This document shows positions 17,891-26,531 of a stretch of 64,000 nt of DNA, one piece after another. This DNA comes from an uncultured Bacteroidota bacterium (GTDB lineage Bacteria > Bacteroidota > Rhodothermia > Rhodothermales > Salinibacteraceae). Made by a program: the position numbers and the translations under genes. Where the stretch lies: positions 1 through 64,000 of the forward strand of contig CAJXKO010000006.1 in assembly GCA_913055845.1 (NCBI GenBank). Direction: 5' to 3'. The notes under the pieces were generated by a model. That model was given only the letters and a program-made list of their open reading frames with translations. It searched no databases and was not told the origin of the DNA. Position 1 is the stretch's first letter; each line of letters starts with the position of its first letter.

Positions 17891-19573
17891 TCAGCCAATT
17901 CCATATTCATCGAGCCGGCGGTAGAGGGTGGCACGGCTGATGCCGAGGAGTTCGGCGGCCTCAGTGCGGTTGCCGTTTGTCTGTTCGAGGGCGGCCCGAA
18001 TCCGCTCCGCCTCCTCGGTCGATGAGTCAGTTTCAGTCGGTGAGGCCTCTCGAATCTCCGGGGGCAGGTCGTCGACCCGGAGCACGTCCCCGGAGGTCCG
18101 GATGAGGGCGGCTTCCAGGGCATTGCGGAGCTCGCGGACGTTGCCGGGCCAGTCGTAGTCGAGGAGATGGCGGAGGGCCTCGTCGCTGACCTGAACGACC
18201 TCGGCGCCGGTGCGCGCCCGAATCTCGCGCAGGAACGTGCGCACGAGCAACGGCAGGTCGGAGCGCCGCTCACGCAGTGGGGGAAGCGGGACGCGGGCGA
18301 TGCGGATGCGGTAGAGTAGATCCTGCCGGAAGCGGTCGGCCTCCACCTCGTCGTCAAGATTCCGATGCGTGGCGGCCACGATGCGCACGTCCACCGGGCG
18401 TGGCTCCGTCTCCCCAAGGCGCGTGACGGCCTCCTCTTCGAGCACGCGCAGGAGCTGCCGCTGCACGTCGAGCGGCACGTCGCCGATTTCGTCCAGGAAC
18501 AGCGTGCCCCCATCCGCCGCCTCGAAGTAGCCGGCCTGACCCTCGGTCGCCCCTGTGAAGGCCCCCTTCCGGTGCCCAAACAGCTGACTACCCGCGAGAT
18601 CGGGGTTGAGCGCCGCGCAGTTGACGGCGACGAACGGTCCGTCGGATCGCGGACTCTCCTCGTGGATGGCGCGCGCGGCCAGCTCTTTGCCGGTGCCCGT
18701 CTCACCCTGGATCAGCACGGTCGTCTTCACGTCGGCCACGGACCGAATTTGCTCGAACGCGTCCTTCATGGGCGCGCTCGTGCCCACGAGGTCGTGGAAG
18801 CGGTCCTGATCGTCGAGTAGACGGCGCAGTTCGTGGACCTCCGTCACGTCGTAGAACACGAGGATGTAACGGTCGTCGTCTCGGGGGTCCGCGCGGACCT
18901 CAATCTCGACTTGGTACGAAGTGCCGTCGTCATGATCGAGTGTGGCGGGAACCGGATCTTCGTCCGCCCCGGGGGCATCCATCCGGTTCTGAATGCCCTC
19001 AATTGTGTCGTCGTTAACAGGGAGGACTGCGGTCCAGGACGAGTCAGTGGCGTCGTCCGGCGTGGTATCGAGCAGGCGAGCGGCCGGGTCGCTCAAGAAG
19101 GTAAGGCGCCCGTCGGCATCGGTGAGGGCCGTGCCCTGCCGCAGCCCGTTCAGGAGCTGTCTGAGGTCTTCATTCGCGCGCTGCACGCGCTGCTGGAGGG
19201 CGTGGGTATGGAGGGCCACCTCCACCGCGGCGTACACCTCGCGCTCCTCGAACGGCTTCACGACGTACCCGAACGGCGTTGTCTCGGTGGCGCGCTGCAG
19301 CGTCTCGTCGTCGCTGTAGGCCGTGACGAAGACGACGGGCACTGAGTGGTCCTCTCGAATTTCTCTGGCGGCCTCGATTCCGTCCATCGGCCCGTCGAGA
19401 CGAACGTCCATGAGGATCAGGTCCAGGTTCTCTTGGGTGGCCGTGTCGATCGCGTCTACCCCCGTCATCACGTGGTCGACGACCGTGTACCCCAGCGCCG
19501 TGAGGTGGTCTTCGAGTTCCATCCCCACGGCAAACTCGTCCTCGACGATCAGAATGTGTGCTGCACTCGACAT
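17891..19573 (-). CDS. Sigma-54-dependent response regulator with PAS domain
   Basis: NtrC-type enhancer-binding activator of 560 residues. Order: receiver domain (1-125) with phospho-acceptor Asp56 ([10 protein letters not shown]); PAS domain (about 135-250); AAA+ sigma-54 interaction domain from about 255, with Walker A GETGTGKE, the sigma-54 contact loop GAFTGA and the Walker B segment [11 protein letters not shown]; and a C-terminal Fis-type helix-turn-helix ([20 protein letters not shown]). All elements are intact, so it should open sigma-54 promoters. It follows the histidine kinase gene with a 3-bp gap and is its evident partner. An internal PAS domain between receiver and AAA+ is less usual and suggests a second sensory input. 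The target genes are unknown. Confidence 0.93.
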   Translation of the reverse strand: MSSAAHILIVEDEFAVGMELEDHLTALGYTVVDHVMTGVDAIDTATQENLDLILMDVRLDGPMDGIEAAREIREDHSVPVVFVTAYSDDETLQRATETTPFGYVVKPFEEREVYAAVEVALHTHALQQRVQRANEDLRQLLNGLRQGTALTDADGRLTFLSDPAARLLDTTPDDATDSSWTAVLPVNDDTIEGIQNRMDAPGADEDPVPATLDHDDGTSYQVEIEVRADPRDDDRYILVFYDVTEVHELRRLLDDQDRFHDLVGTSAPMKDAFEQIRSVADVKTTVLIQGETGTGKELAARAIHEESPRSDGPFVAVNCAALNPDLAGSQLFGHRKGAFTGATEGQAGYFEAADGGTLFLDEIGDVPLDVQRQLLRVLEEEAVTRLGETEPRPVDVRIVAATHRNLDDEVEADRFRQDLLYRIRIARVPLPPLRERRSDLPLLVRTFLREIRARTGAEVVQVSDEALRHLLDYDWPGNVRELRNALEAALIRTSGDVLRVDDLPPEIREASPTETDSSTEEAERIRAALEQTNGNRTEAAELLGISRATLYRRLDEYGIG

Positions 19574-19576
19574 GGG

Positions 19577-20914
19577 CTACTCAGACGGATTCAGGGGGAA
19601 GGTGATCGTTACGGTAACGCCGGACTCCGTGTCCGTAGAGAGGGTGCCGCGGAGCTGCCGCGTCAGTCCCCGAACCAAACGCAGCCCGAGCGTGGCCTCC
19701 GACGCGAGCTCCGGAGCTCCCTGCCCGTCATCCTCAACCACGAGGGTTGCCTCGCCCGCGTCGGCGCGATAGACGACCGCGACCGTCCCGCCCCGTCCGT
19801 CCGGGAAGGCGTGTTCGAGGGCGTTCGTTACCAGTTCATTTACGATGAGTCCGGCCGGGATGGCCTGGTCGATGGGGAGAGGCTGTGGAGCTGCCTCCAG
19901 CGACCGGTCGATCTTGTGGGTTCGGTGCGACCGAAAGAGATCCTCCAGGAGCCCCTCCAGGTATTCGTCGAAGTCGACCCGTGCGAGGTCGTCCGACTGG
20001 TAGAGGCGCTCGTGAATGGCGGCCATGGACCGGATGCGATCCTGTGTCTCCGCGAACCGCGCCCGGACGGCGTCTTCGTCCACCTCCCGGGCTTGCGCGC
20101 TCAGGAGGCTCGAAATCACCTGCAGGTTGTTTTTCACGCGGTGGTGGATCTCGCGGAGGAGCACCTCTTTTTCTTCGAGGGAGCGTCGCAGTTTTTCCTC
20201 GGCGGCCTTGCGCTCCGAAATGTCCTGCGCCACGCACACGAGGGTTCCCTGCGTGGCGTCCGCCCCTTCAAGGGTCGAGCGTGAGACGAGCACAGGACGG
20301 GTGGGGCCATCGGTCGGGGTGAGGGTGTGTTCGGTCGAGCCCTCTTCGGCATTTGCCAGGGGATCGGGGTCGAAGTGACGAGCTAGTCGTGTACCTTCAA
20401 GGTCGGACGCGGATTGACCGAGTGCAGTGGCGGCGGCCTGGTTGGCACGCCGGACTCGGCCCTCGGGGCCGACGACGAAGAGGAGCTCCGCCATGGAGTC
20501 GAGCACCGCATGCAGGTAGGAGCGCGAGACCGTGCGACGGCTCAGTGTGGTGGTCATTCGGTTCAGAGCGCGGGCGAGCCGACCCAACTCGTCGTCGGTT
20601 TCGACCGATACTTCTGTGTCGAGCCGTCCCGTTTGGACCTGTTCCACGGCGCTTCGAATCGTGCGAATGGATCGTTGCAACGAGCGGTGAAACCACCACC
20701 CAGCGGCGAGGCCGCCCAAAAGGATGACCACGGTACCCCCCCAGACGAGCCACAGGCCGCGGTCAAGGAGCATCGCAGCACTTGGGGCACCTTGGAGGAA
20801 GGGAGCCACCCCGGCCTGGACGTATTGGAGCGTCAATCCGGCTACTCCCCCCACGATCACCACGCCCAGGAGAAGACCGGTCCCGACGTAAAGAAGTTTG
20901 TGACGGAGAAGCAT
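19577..20914 (-). CDS. Membrane histidine kinase (HAMP-PAS-HisKA_2)
   Basis: Sensor kinase predicted to phosphorylate the adjacent regulator. From the ATG at 20914 the 445-residue product has two membrane helices (about 6-29 and 53-74) with a short extracytoplasmic loop of about 25 residues, then HAMP (75-126), PAS (about 131-232), a HisKA_2 dimerisation domain with REIHHRVKNNLQVISSLL (phospho-His near 257) and an HATPase with NELVTNALEHAF and DDGQG. The short loop suggests sensing in the membrane or the cytoplasmic PAS domain. The frame stays open to 21121; ATG 21004 is an alternative start that adds 30 residues with no visible domain. HisKA_2 kinases usually pair with non-OmpR regulators, consistent with the sigma-54 partner. 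Confidence 0.9.
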   Translation of the reverse strand: MLLRHKLLYVGTGLLLGVVIVGGVAGLTLQYVQAGVAPFLQGAPSAAMLLDRGLWLVWGGTVVILLGGLAAGWWFHRSLQRSIRTIRSAVEQVQTGRLDTEVSVETDDELGRLARALNRMTTTLSRRTVSRSYLHAVLDSMAELLFVVGPEGRVRRANQAAATALGQSASDLEGTRLARHFDPDPLANAEEGSTEHTLTPTDGPTRPVLVSRSTLEGADATQGTLVCVAQDISERKAAEEKLRRSLEEKEVLLREIHHRVKNNLQVISSLLSAQAREVDEDAVRARFAETQDRIRSMAAIHERLYQSDDLARVDFDEYLEGLLEDLFRSHRTHKIDRSLEAAPQPLPIDQAIPAGLIVNELVTNALEHAFPDGRGGTVAVVYRADAGEATLVVEDDGQGAPELASEATLGLRLVRGLTRQLRGTLSTDTESGVTVTITFPLNPSE

Positions 20915-21276
20915 GGGGCCGAAATCGTCAAGAACAGGGCAGGGACGGACAATCTCGGACAACCTCGTATTGATCCGTACGTCGACGATGAGACGCTCCG
21001 ACATTGTTTCATCGATGTCTCGCCCTGAGACGATGGTGAAACAGACCTGAGACATCAGGGCGTGCTCATTGTACGAAGACCCACGCAATATTTGGGACGG
21101 TGCCCGTTTGAAAAGACGCAATGGCCGATTTCGTGTTCTTTCTGTGAATGAGTGTGTAGATAAAGTGAACTGGAGCGGAGATTGAGTCTATGTTGAGTGA
21201 CGTTCAGACGTCCGAGTCTGACCTCTGGACTCGGTTCGCACCTTTCGAAGCCCATTCATAAACGACCTCTCGTCTT
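20915..21276. promoter_or_regulatory. Divergent intergenic region with inverted repeat
   Basis: Lies between the histidine kinase (minus) and the first acidic lipoprotein (plus). The part near 20915-21121 is open in the kinase frame and may be partly coding if an upstream start is used. A perfect 7-bp inverted repeat, CCGAGTC (21212-21218) and GACTCGG (21228-21234) with a 9-base spacer, sits 43 bp upstream of the lipoprotein start and could be an operator or a leader hairpin. No sigma-54 GG-N10-GC box with correct spacing was found near it. Confidence 0.35.
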
Positions 21277-22068
21277 ATGAGAGCGTTTCAACACGTCTCC
21301 TCCCTCTTAGTCCTCGTCGTTGGTCTCGGTCTGTTGATCGCGGGCTGCGATTCGAGTGGCTCAGGGACCGAGGCGGGAACCGTCGAGGTCGGATTTGCGA
21401 CGGCCTCCTCCTCAACCAATCAAGGCAACGTGGCGACCACGTCGATGACTCAGTCCCTGGACTCGGACTCTCTCGTACTGACGGGGTCAAACGGCACGCT
21501 CACCATTACGGACCTCCGCCTGATCGTCGATGAGATTGAGTTGGAGGGCGACGCCGACAGTGCAGAGTTCGAAACCGAACGGCCGTCGTTCTTGGACCTG
21601 CCGCTTCGGGAGGGAGAGGTGTCGCCCGTCGCGGCCGATCAGGTGCCTCCCGGAGCGTACACGGACTTTGAGTTCGAGATTGAAGACATAGAGCTCGACG
21701 ACCCGGACGAAGAGGGGGAGATCCGGGATCTCCGCGGCGACATCCGCGAGGAGTTTCCGGACTGGCCCAATTCTGCGAGCATGGTCGTCGTCGGCACCTT
21801 TGCGCCGACCAACGACACATCCAGCACCTTCGAGACGTATTTCGAAGCGGAGATCGAAGTGGAGCGGGAGTTGGATCCTCCCCTGCAAGTCGGCAGTGAT
21901 GGATTTTCGCGGGACCTGATCGTGCGGCTGGATCCTGCCCGGTGGTTCGAGCGCTCCGACGGGACCGTTCAGGATCTCTCTCAGTCCGACTTTGACGAGA
22001 CAGGCGAGATCCTCGAGTTTGAGGCCGAGTTCGAGGACGGCGTGACCGAGATTGAATCTGACGACTAA
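21277..22068 (+). CDS. Acidic lipoprotein, first of a paralogous pair (DUF4382-like)
   Basis: Predicted lipoprotein of 263 residues: signal LLIAGCDSSGSG with lipidated Cys24. The mature chain is very acidic, with runs such as EDIELDDPDEEGEI, as usual for exported proteins of salt-in halophiles. The core pattern is a strand 'ITDLRLIVDEIELEG', then a segment ending 'VPPGAYTDFEFEIEDIEL', then 'FETYFEAEIEVEREL'. The same architecture recurs in the next gene, so the two are paralogues. The layout recalls DUF4382-type carbohydrate-binding-like lipoproteins, a tentative assignment. No catalytic motif is visible. A beta-sandwich surface role is inferred. Confidence 0.75.
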   Translation: MRAFQHVSSLLVLVVGLGLLIAGCDSSGSGTEAGTVEVGFATASSSTNQGNVATTSMTQSLDSDSLVLTGSNGTLTITDLRLIVDEIELEGDADSAEFETERPSFLDLPLREGEVSPVAADQVPPGAYTDFEFEIEDIELDDPDEEGEIRDLRGDIREEFPDWPNSASMVVVGTFAPTNDTSSTFETYFEAEIEVERELDPPLQVGSDGFSRDLIVRLDPARWFERSDGTVQDLSQSDFDETGEILEFEAEFEDGVTEIESDD

Positions 22069-22119
22069 TCGGCGCATTCCCACATCCTCGAAATTTTTCT
22101 GCTCTACCCCCTCCACGAT

Positions 22120-23718
22120 ATGCTGTCACGCTCGACTGACGTCTTCACGTTCCAGAATAGTCACCGGTATGCCCCGCTCTTCATTGGTCTCCTTCTCACG
22201 GTTGGACTTCTCGGGTGCGATGCGACCGGGCCATCCGGCGGTGCTGAACCGGAGGCCTCGCCCGTATCGCTTTCAGTCTCGGCGAACAGCGGAACCGAGA
22301 CGGGGGCTTCGCAAACTAATGCGAAGGGATCCTTTGCCGAGAGCCTCTTCACCGACTCGGAGGGCAATCGTCTGCACCTCGATCGGGTAGAGATCGTTCT
22401 CCAGTCGATTGAGTTTGCCCGGGCAGACGTCGTAGAGGATTGCCACGACGGTCGGGAGGAGGATTGTGAAGAGCTCGAAGCGGGTCCCATCCTGGTCTCT
22501 CTCCCGCTAGAGTCAGACGCGCCCTCGGTCGTCGTGGACACGACCCTGCCCGAGGGCGTGTGGGAAGAGGCCTCATTCGAGGTCGATGTGCCGTCCAACC
22601 CGTCCATTCTTGAGGGGACCACGTTTCCGTCCGGCGCCAGCATCCGGGCCCAGGGAACGTTTACGCCAGCGGGAGGGGTGGAGCAGGACTTTACGTTCCT
22701 CAGCGATCTCAGCGAGGAGCGGGAGCTGGAGTTTGAGCCTCCCATCGAGGTGTCGGAGAATGAACAGACGAACGTTACCTTTTCGGTCAACGTGAATACG
22801 TGGTTTCGTAGGCCCGACAGCACGCTGGTAAATCCGGTCGACGCCAACGAGGGACGCCCGTTCGAAGATCTCGTGGAGGAAAACGTCGAATCGTCCATCG
22901 AGGGATTCGAAGACAATGATTTCAATGGGGAGGACGACCACGAGGAAGAGCAGGATGAGGATGATGAGGAAGACGAGGAGGCCGAGACCGAAATTGAGGC
23001 CGATCTCGAAAACACAGGTGTAGATCCGGATGCCTCGGGAGAAGTCGAGTACGAACAAGAGGCGGACAAAGAAGAGTTTTCGGTTGAGGTCGAAGATCTC
23101 GACGTGGGGACGTATCAGGTCGTCGTCGATGACACGATGCGTGGCGAAATTGACGTGGTCACCACTGAGGACGGCACCGAGGGCGAGGTGGAGTTCCGCG
23201 ACCCGCCCGAGTCCGGTCATCCGGCATTAGAGTTCGATCCCCGGGGCACACGGGTGGCCATCGTGCAGAACGGCAGCACCTTCCTTGAGGCCGACGTGCC
23301 GACTCAGTCGGGCGATGATGAGGACGAAGACGGCGATGACGATGGTGACGATGACGGGGAGGACGAAGACGGCGACGAGGACGCCGAGAAAGAGATCGAA
23401 GTAGACCTCGAAAACACAGGCCCCGATTCGGACGCCTCTGGCGAGGCCGAGTTTGAACAGGAGGATGACCGGCGAGAGTTCAAGGTCGAGGTTGAGGATC
23501 TGAGTCCCGCTACGTACAACGTGGTGGTCGCCGACACCGTCCGTGGGCAAATCGAAGTAGTCGAAGGAGGCGATGCGGAGGGAGAGATTGAGTTCCGCGC
23601 CCCTTCCGAGCCGGGCCATCCGCTGCTCGACTTCGATCCGCGGGGAGCGCACGTGGCCGTTGAGAAGGACGGAACGACGTACCTTGAAGTGGACTTTCCG
23701 TCCGGAGACGATGATTAG
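22120..23718 (+). CDS. Acidic lipoprotein with two tandem repeat domains and poly-acidic linkers
   Basis: 532-residue predicted lipoprotein (LLGCD, Cys33), 51 bp after its paralogue. Residues 34-270 match the preceding lipoprotein in layout (HLDRVEIVLQSIEFA, then ELEFEPPIEV, then NTWFRR). The rest is two tandem copies of a domain of about 105 residues. Copy 1 begins IEADLENTGVDPDASGEVEY and copy 2 begins IEVDLENTGPDSDASGEAEF; both share the blocks 'VEVEDL..TY.VVV.DT.RG.I.VV' and 'GHP.L.FDPRG..VA'. Each copy is preceded by an almost pure Asp/Glu linker, the second Asp/Gly-rich (DEDGDDDGDDDGEDEDGDED) like calcium-binding linkers. Cation binding or adhesion is inferred; no enzyme motif is seen. 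Confidence 0.8.
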   Translation: MLSRSTDVFTFQNSHRYAPLFIGLLLTVGLLGCDATGPSGGAEPEASPVSLSVSANSGTETGASQTNAKGSFAESLFTDSEGNRLHLDRVEIVLQSIEFARADVVEDCHDGREEDCEELEAGPILVSLPLESDAPSVVVDTTLPEGVWEEASFEVDVPSNPSILEGTTFPSGASIRAQGTFTPAGGVEQDFTFLSDLSEERELEFEPPIEVSENEQTNVTFSVNVNTWFRRPDSTLVNPVDANEGRPFEDLVEENVESSIEGFEDNDFNGEDDHEEEQDEDDEEDEEAETEIEADLENTGVDPDASGEVEYEQEADKEEFSVEVEDLDVGTYQVVVDDTMRGEIDVVTTEDGTEGEVEFRDPPESGHPALEFDPRGTRVAIVQNGSTFLEADVPTQSGDDEDEDGDDDGDDDGEDEDGDEDAEKEIEVDLENTGPDSDASGEAEFEQEDDRREFKVEVEDLSPATYNVVVADTVRGQIEVVEGGDAEGEIEFRAPSEPGHPLLDFDPRGAHVAVEKDGTTYLEVDFPSGDDD

Positions 23719-23891
23719 AAAGCCCGACGATCCCTCCGACCACTTCCGCTGCGGACGTCTGAGGCGCTTCGGGATCCTAGGGAAGCGAGGCAGGTCCTGA
23801 GAGGAGACAGGAGTCAAACCGTGGCGTCGGCTTGCTGTAAGAGGTATTCCTTCCGACCCTTTGCCGCTCCTCTCGCTGCTTCGTCAAAGGC

Positions 23892-24434
23892 ATGAAGCTG
23901 TACGGTCCGCTCGGTTTCGATCGCTGGCTGCTGATTCTTCTCTTGGTCCCGGCCGGAACAACGGTTGTACAGGCGCAGACGCCTGCGTCCTGTGACACGA
24001 GTTACGCACAGGCTGAGGAGGCCTACTTTGCCGCCCAGTTCGAGACTGCGGAGGCCCTGCTGCGTCCCTGTGCTCAGGAGGTGGCTCTCCAGGACTCGGT
24101 TCGGGCGCGAATGTACCGGCTCCTCAGCTTCGTCTACCTCGGTCAGAACGACTCGGGCGCAGCCCGGCGAGCCGTTGAGAGCTTGCTCGATCTCCAGCCG
24201 ACCTACACGCCCAATCCGGCGGAGGACCGGCCCGATTTTGTCGCCCTCGTGCAGAAGGCGAAGAAGGCCCGACAAGCCAAGGCGAGGACGAAGGAGAACG
24301 ATCGTCGATGGGTGCGATGGGCCCTCGGGGCGGGTGCGGCGGCTGTCGGGACCGCCGCGGTGCTTTTGCTCAGGGGGGATGGCTCGGGGGACGGACCCGA
24401 GCCGCTCCCGCGACCTCAACCACCCCCGGAATAG
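23892..24434 (+). CDS. Secreted/anchored protein with TPR-like helical repeats
   Basis: 180-residue protein with a clear N-terminal signal (hydrophobic core WLLILLLVPAGTTVV, probable cleavage after VQA). The mature part has paired helices of TPR type (YAQAEEAYFAAQFETAEALL, then VRARMYRLLSFVYLGQND), then 'LLDLQPTYTPNPAEDRPDF', a phrase common in TPR proteins of Bacteroidota envelopes. A basic stretch (KKARQAKARTKENDRRW) precedes a C-terminal hydrophobic helix (ALGAGAAAVGTAAVLLL) and a Pro-rich end. It lies just before the T9SS-type protein gene and is probably cotranscribed with it. Function unknown; a role in surface-protein assembly is a guess from context. Confidence 0.7.
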   Translation: MKLYGPLGFDRWLLILLLVPAGTTVVQAQTPASCDTSYAQAEEAYFAAQFETAEALLRPCAQEVALQDSVRARMYRLLSFVYLGQNDSGAARRAVESLLDLQPTYTPNPAEDRPDFVALVQKAKKARQAKARTKENDRRWVRWALGAGAAAVGTAAVLLLRGDGSGDGPEPLPRPQPPPE

Positions 24435-24455
24435 GAAGGTGAGTCGCGTTCCAAT

Positions 24456-26510
24456 ATGCTGGTTTGGTCGACGGGTGGCATGCGAATCCGATACTTCTTG
24501 GTTGTCATTCTATTCGCTCCGGCTGTCGCGGTGGCGCAAGTGCCCCAAAACTTGGAAGCCACCGCGGGCGACCGGCAGGTGTCCCTCGAATGGACGACCC
24601 CTGAGGTGGAAGAGGGGGATTCGCTTACCTGCTACCGGGTGTACCGAGACACCACTTCGATTCCGGACGACACTCCGAGCGATTTTTCTGACCTTCGCGT
24701 GGCCGAACTTGAGCCCTTCGAGGGGGAAGCTCCCTCCTACACCGACTCGGGCCTGTCGAACGGCACCACCTACTTTTACCGCGTCACGGCCGAGGTTGGG
24801 GAAACGGGAGACGGGCCGCTTACCTGCGGCGGGGACGATTCGGACGAATCCTCGTTTTCCAATCAGGCCACCGCCACCCCGTTTGCGCCCACGGTGCTTC
24901 AGATTACGTCCCCCGAAGTGCCGGTTTCTCAGCCCGTCGATGCGGACAGGGCTGTCGACGTGACCGTGGAGGGTACCAATGTGCCTCCGGACGAAACGGT
25001 GCGGCTCCGGCATCGGCAAGGCGGAGAGGCCTCGTTTAACACCCTGACGATGGCCCAAAACGGGACCGAGTTCACCGCCTCTATTCCAGGGGCCGATGTC
25101 ACGGCCCGTGGGGTTGAGTATTTCGTCACGACCCGAGACGAGGGTGGGAACGCAGTGCGCGTGCCGTCGGAGGGTGTGGCCTCCGTCCGGGTGAACTCCA
25201 AGACGCTTTCGCTCACCCAACCCGGAGGCACGGCACAGACCGCCTACCGCATGGTCACCTATCCGGGCCAATTAAACGACCCGCAGCTGTCGAACCTGTT
25301 CGAAGTCCTCACGCCCTACGATCCCGCTGAATGGCGGCTTTTCGCAATTGGGTCAGAGGGCGTCACCGCTGATGGTGGGTACGTAGAGCGGGATGACCTG
25401 GGCACGGACTTGGGCACCGGGGAAGGGCTGTGGTTCATTAGTCGATCAGGGACCACATTGGGGCCGATTGAGGGAACGTCCCTACGCACGGACCGGCCCT
25501 TCGAGATTGCGTTGCGCGCGGGCTGGAACTTGATCGGCAATCCCTTCGCGTTTGAGGTTCCGGTCTCGCAACTCCGCGTGACGAACAGCGCGGGGACGCT
25601 CCAGGACATCTTTGGGTACGATGGCACCTTTGTGCCGAAGTCGGAGGGGGACGTGCTGGAGCCGTACCGCGGATACCTCGTCCGCCTCTCGGATGGGCAA
25701 GCGGGCACCTTGGTGATCGACCCCGCCGCGAGCCCGACGTCGTCCGTCCCTTCGTCGGCGCGCTCTCGGGCACGGTGGACGGTAGATGTCTCCGTACGCG
25801 TCGGTCAGGCGCGGGACCAATTCAATACCTTTGGGGCGGCCCCTGGTGCTGGAGACGGAATCGACCCGGCAGACGGCCGGGAGCCGCCGCCCGTGGGCGA
25901 CTACGTCTCGCTTGCCTTCCAGCCCCCCACACAAAACGGGGCGCTCTGGCGAGACCTTCGGGGAACGGGCCAAGCGCTGCGCACGTGGACGGCCGACGTG
26001 CGGACGACGGTGTCGGGCCGGGCCACGCTTACGGTGAAAGGAGTTGAATCGGTGCCCGAGGGACAGGATGTCTGGCTTGTGGATCCGGCGCTCGACCTAT
26101 CTCAAAATCTCCGGGAGAATCCCCGTTACCAGTTTCCGGTGTCCGGAGAGGAAGAAGACCGTCATGTACGATTTCTCGTCGGGTCCCCCGCAGAGGTACA
26201 ACGGGCTGTCGGCAAGGAAACCTCTCGTCCTGAGCGGGTGCGGCTCCTGCCCAGTGCCCCGAACCCCATCCAAGCGCAGGCGACGCTGCGCTACGCGGTC
26301 CCATCCCAAAAGCGGGTAACGCTTGAGTTGTACGATCTTCTCGGGCGGCGGGTCGCGACCCTGGTGGACGACCGTACCGTCCAGGCGGGCACTCATTCAT
26401 ACGTCTGGACGCCCGGAGCGGGAGGGGAACGCGTCTCCAGCGGGACCTATCTGCTGCGCCTCCGTGCCGGGGAGGAGACACGAACCCGAAAAGTTGTGGT
26501 GGTGCAGTAA
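24456..26510 (+). CDS. Secreted fibronectin-III protein with T9SS C-terminal sorting domain
   Basis: 684-residue exported protein. After the signal peptide (core YFLVVILFAPAVAVA) there is a fibronectin type III domain (about 30-145: QNLEATAGDRQVSLEW, CYRVYRDT, SNGTTYFYRVTA). Then comes an Ig/beta-rich region, a middle segment with 'AGWNLIGNPFAF' and 'LEPYRGYLVRL' typical of Bacteroidota surface proteins, and a C-terminal type A sorting domain (PNPIQAQATLRYAVP, LYDLLGRRVATLVD, SSGTYLLRLRAG, KVVVVQ). The last domain predicts export by the type IX system and surface attachment. The ATG at 24456 has the purine-rich AGGAAGGTGAG 12 bases upstream; ATG 24480 is an alternative. It has no catalytic domain. 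Confidence 0.88.
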   Translation: MLVWSTGGMRIRYFLVVILFAPAVAVAQVPQNLEATAGDRQVSLEWTTPEVEEGDSLTCYRVYRDTTSIPDDTPSDFSDLRVAELEPFEGEAPSYTDSGLSNGTTYFYRVTAEVGETGDGPLTCGGDDSDESSFSNQATATPFAPTVLQITSPEVPVSQPVDADRAVDVTVEGTNVPPDETVRLRHRQGGEASFNTLTMAQNGTEFTASIPGADVTARGVEYFVTTRDEGGNAVRVPSEGVASVRVNSKTLSLTQPGGTAQTAYRMVTYPGQLNDPQLSNLFEVLTPYDPAEWRLFAIGSEGVTADGGYVERDDLGTDLGTGEGLWFISRSGTTLGPIEGTSLRTDRPFEIALRAGWNLIGNPFAFEVPVSQLRVTNSAGTLQDIFGYDGTFVPKSEGDVLEPYRGYLVRLSDGQAGTLVIDPAASPTSSVPSSARSRARWTVDVSVRVGQARDQFNTFGAAPGAGDGIDPADGREPPPVGDYVSLAFQPPTQNGALWRDLRGTGQALRTWTADVRTTVSGRATLTVKGVESVPEGQDVWLVDPALDLSQNLRENPRYQFPVSGEEEDRHVRFLVGSPAEVQRAVGKETSRPERVRLLPSAPNPIQAQATLRYAVPSQKRVTLELYDLLGRRVATLVDDRTVQAGTHSYVWTPGAGGERVSSGTYLLRLRAGEETRTRKVVVVQ

Positions 26511-26531
26511 CGGGGGGGAAGGCAGTGGTTC

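Noticed and set aside
19346-20284. 312-codon plus-strand frame over the kinase/regulator junction
   Set aside because: It crosses two well-supported minus-strand genes and has no recognisable domain.
21226-21241. Sigma-54 promoter upstream of the first acidic lipoprotein
   Set aside because: The TGG and GC elements are present, but their spacing is one base short of GG-N10-GC.
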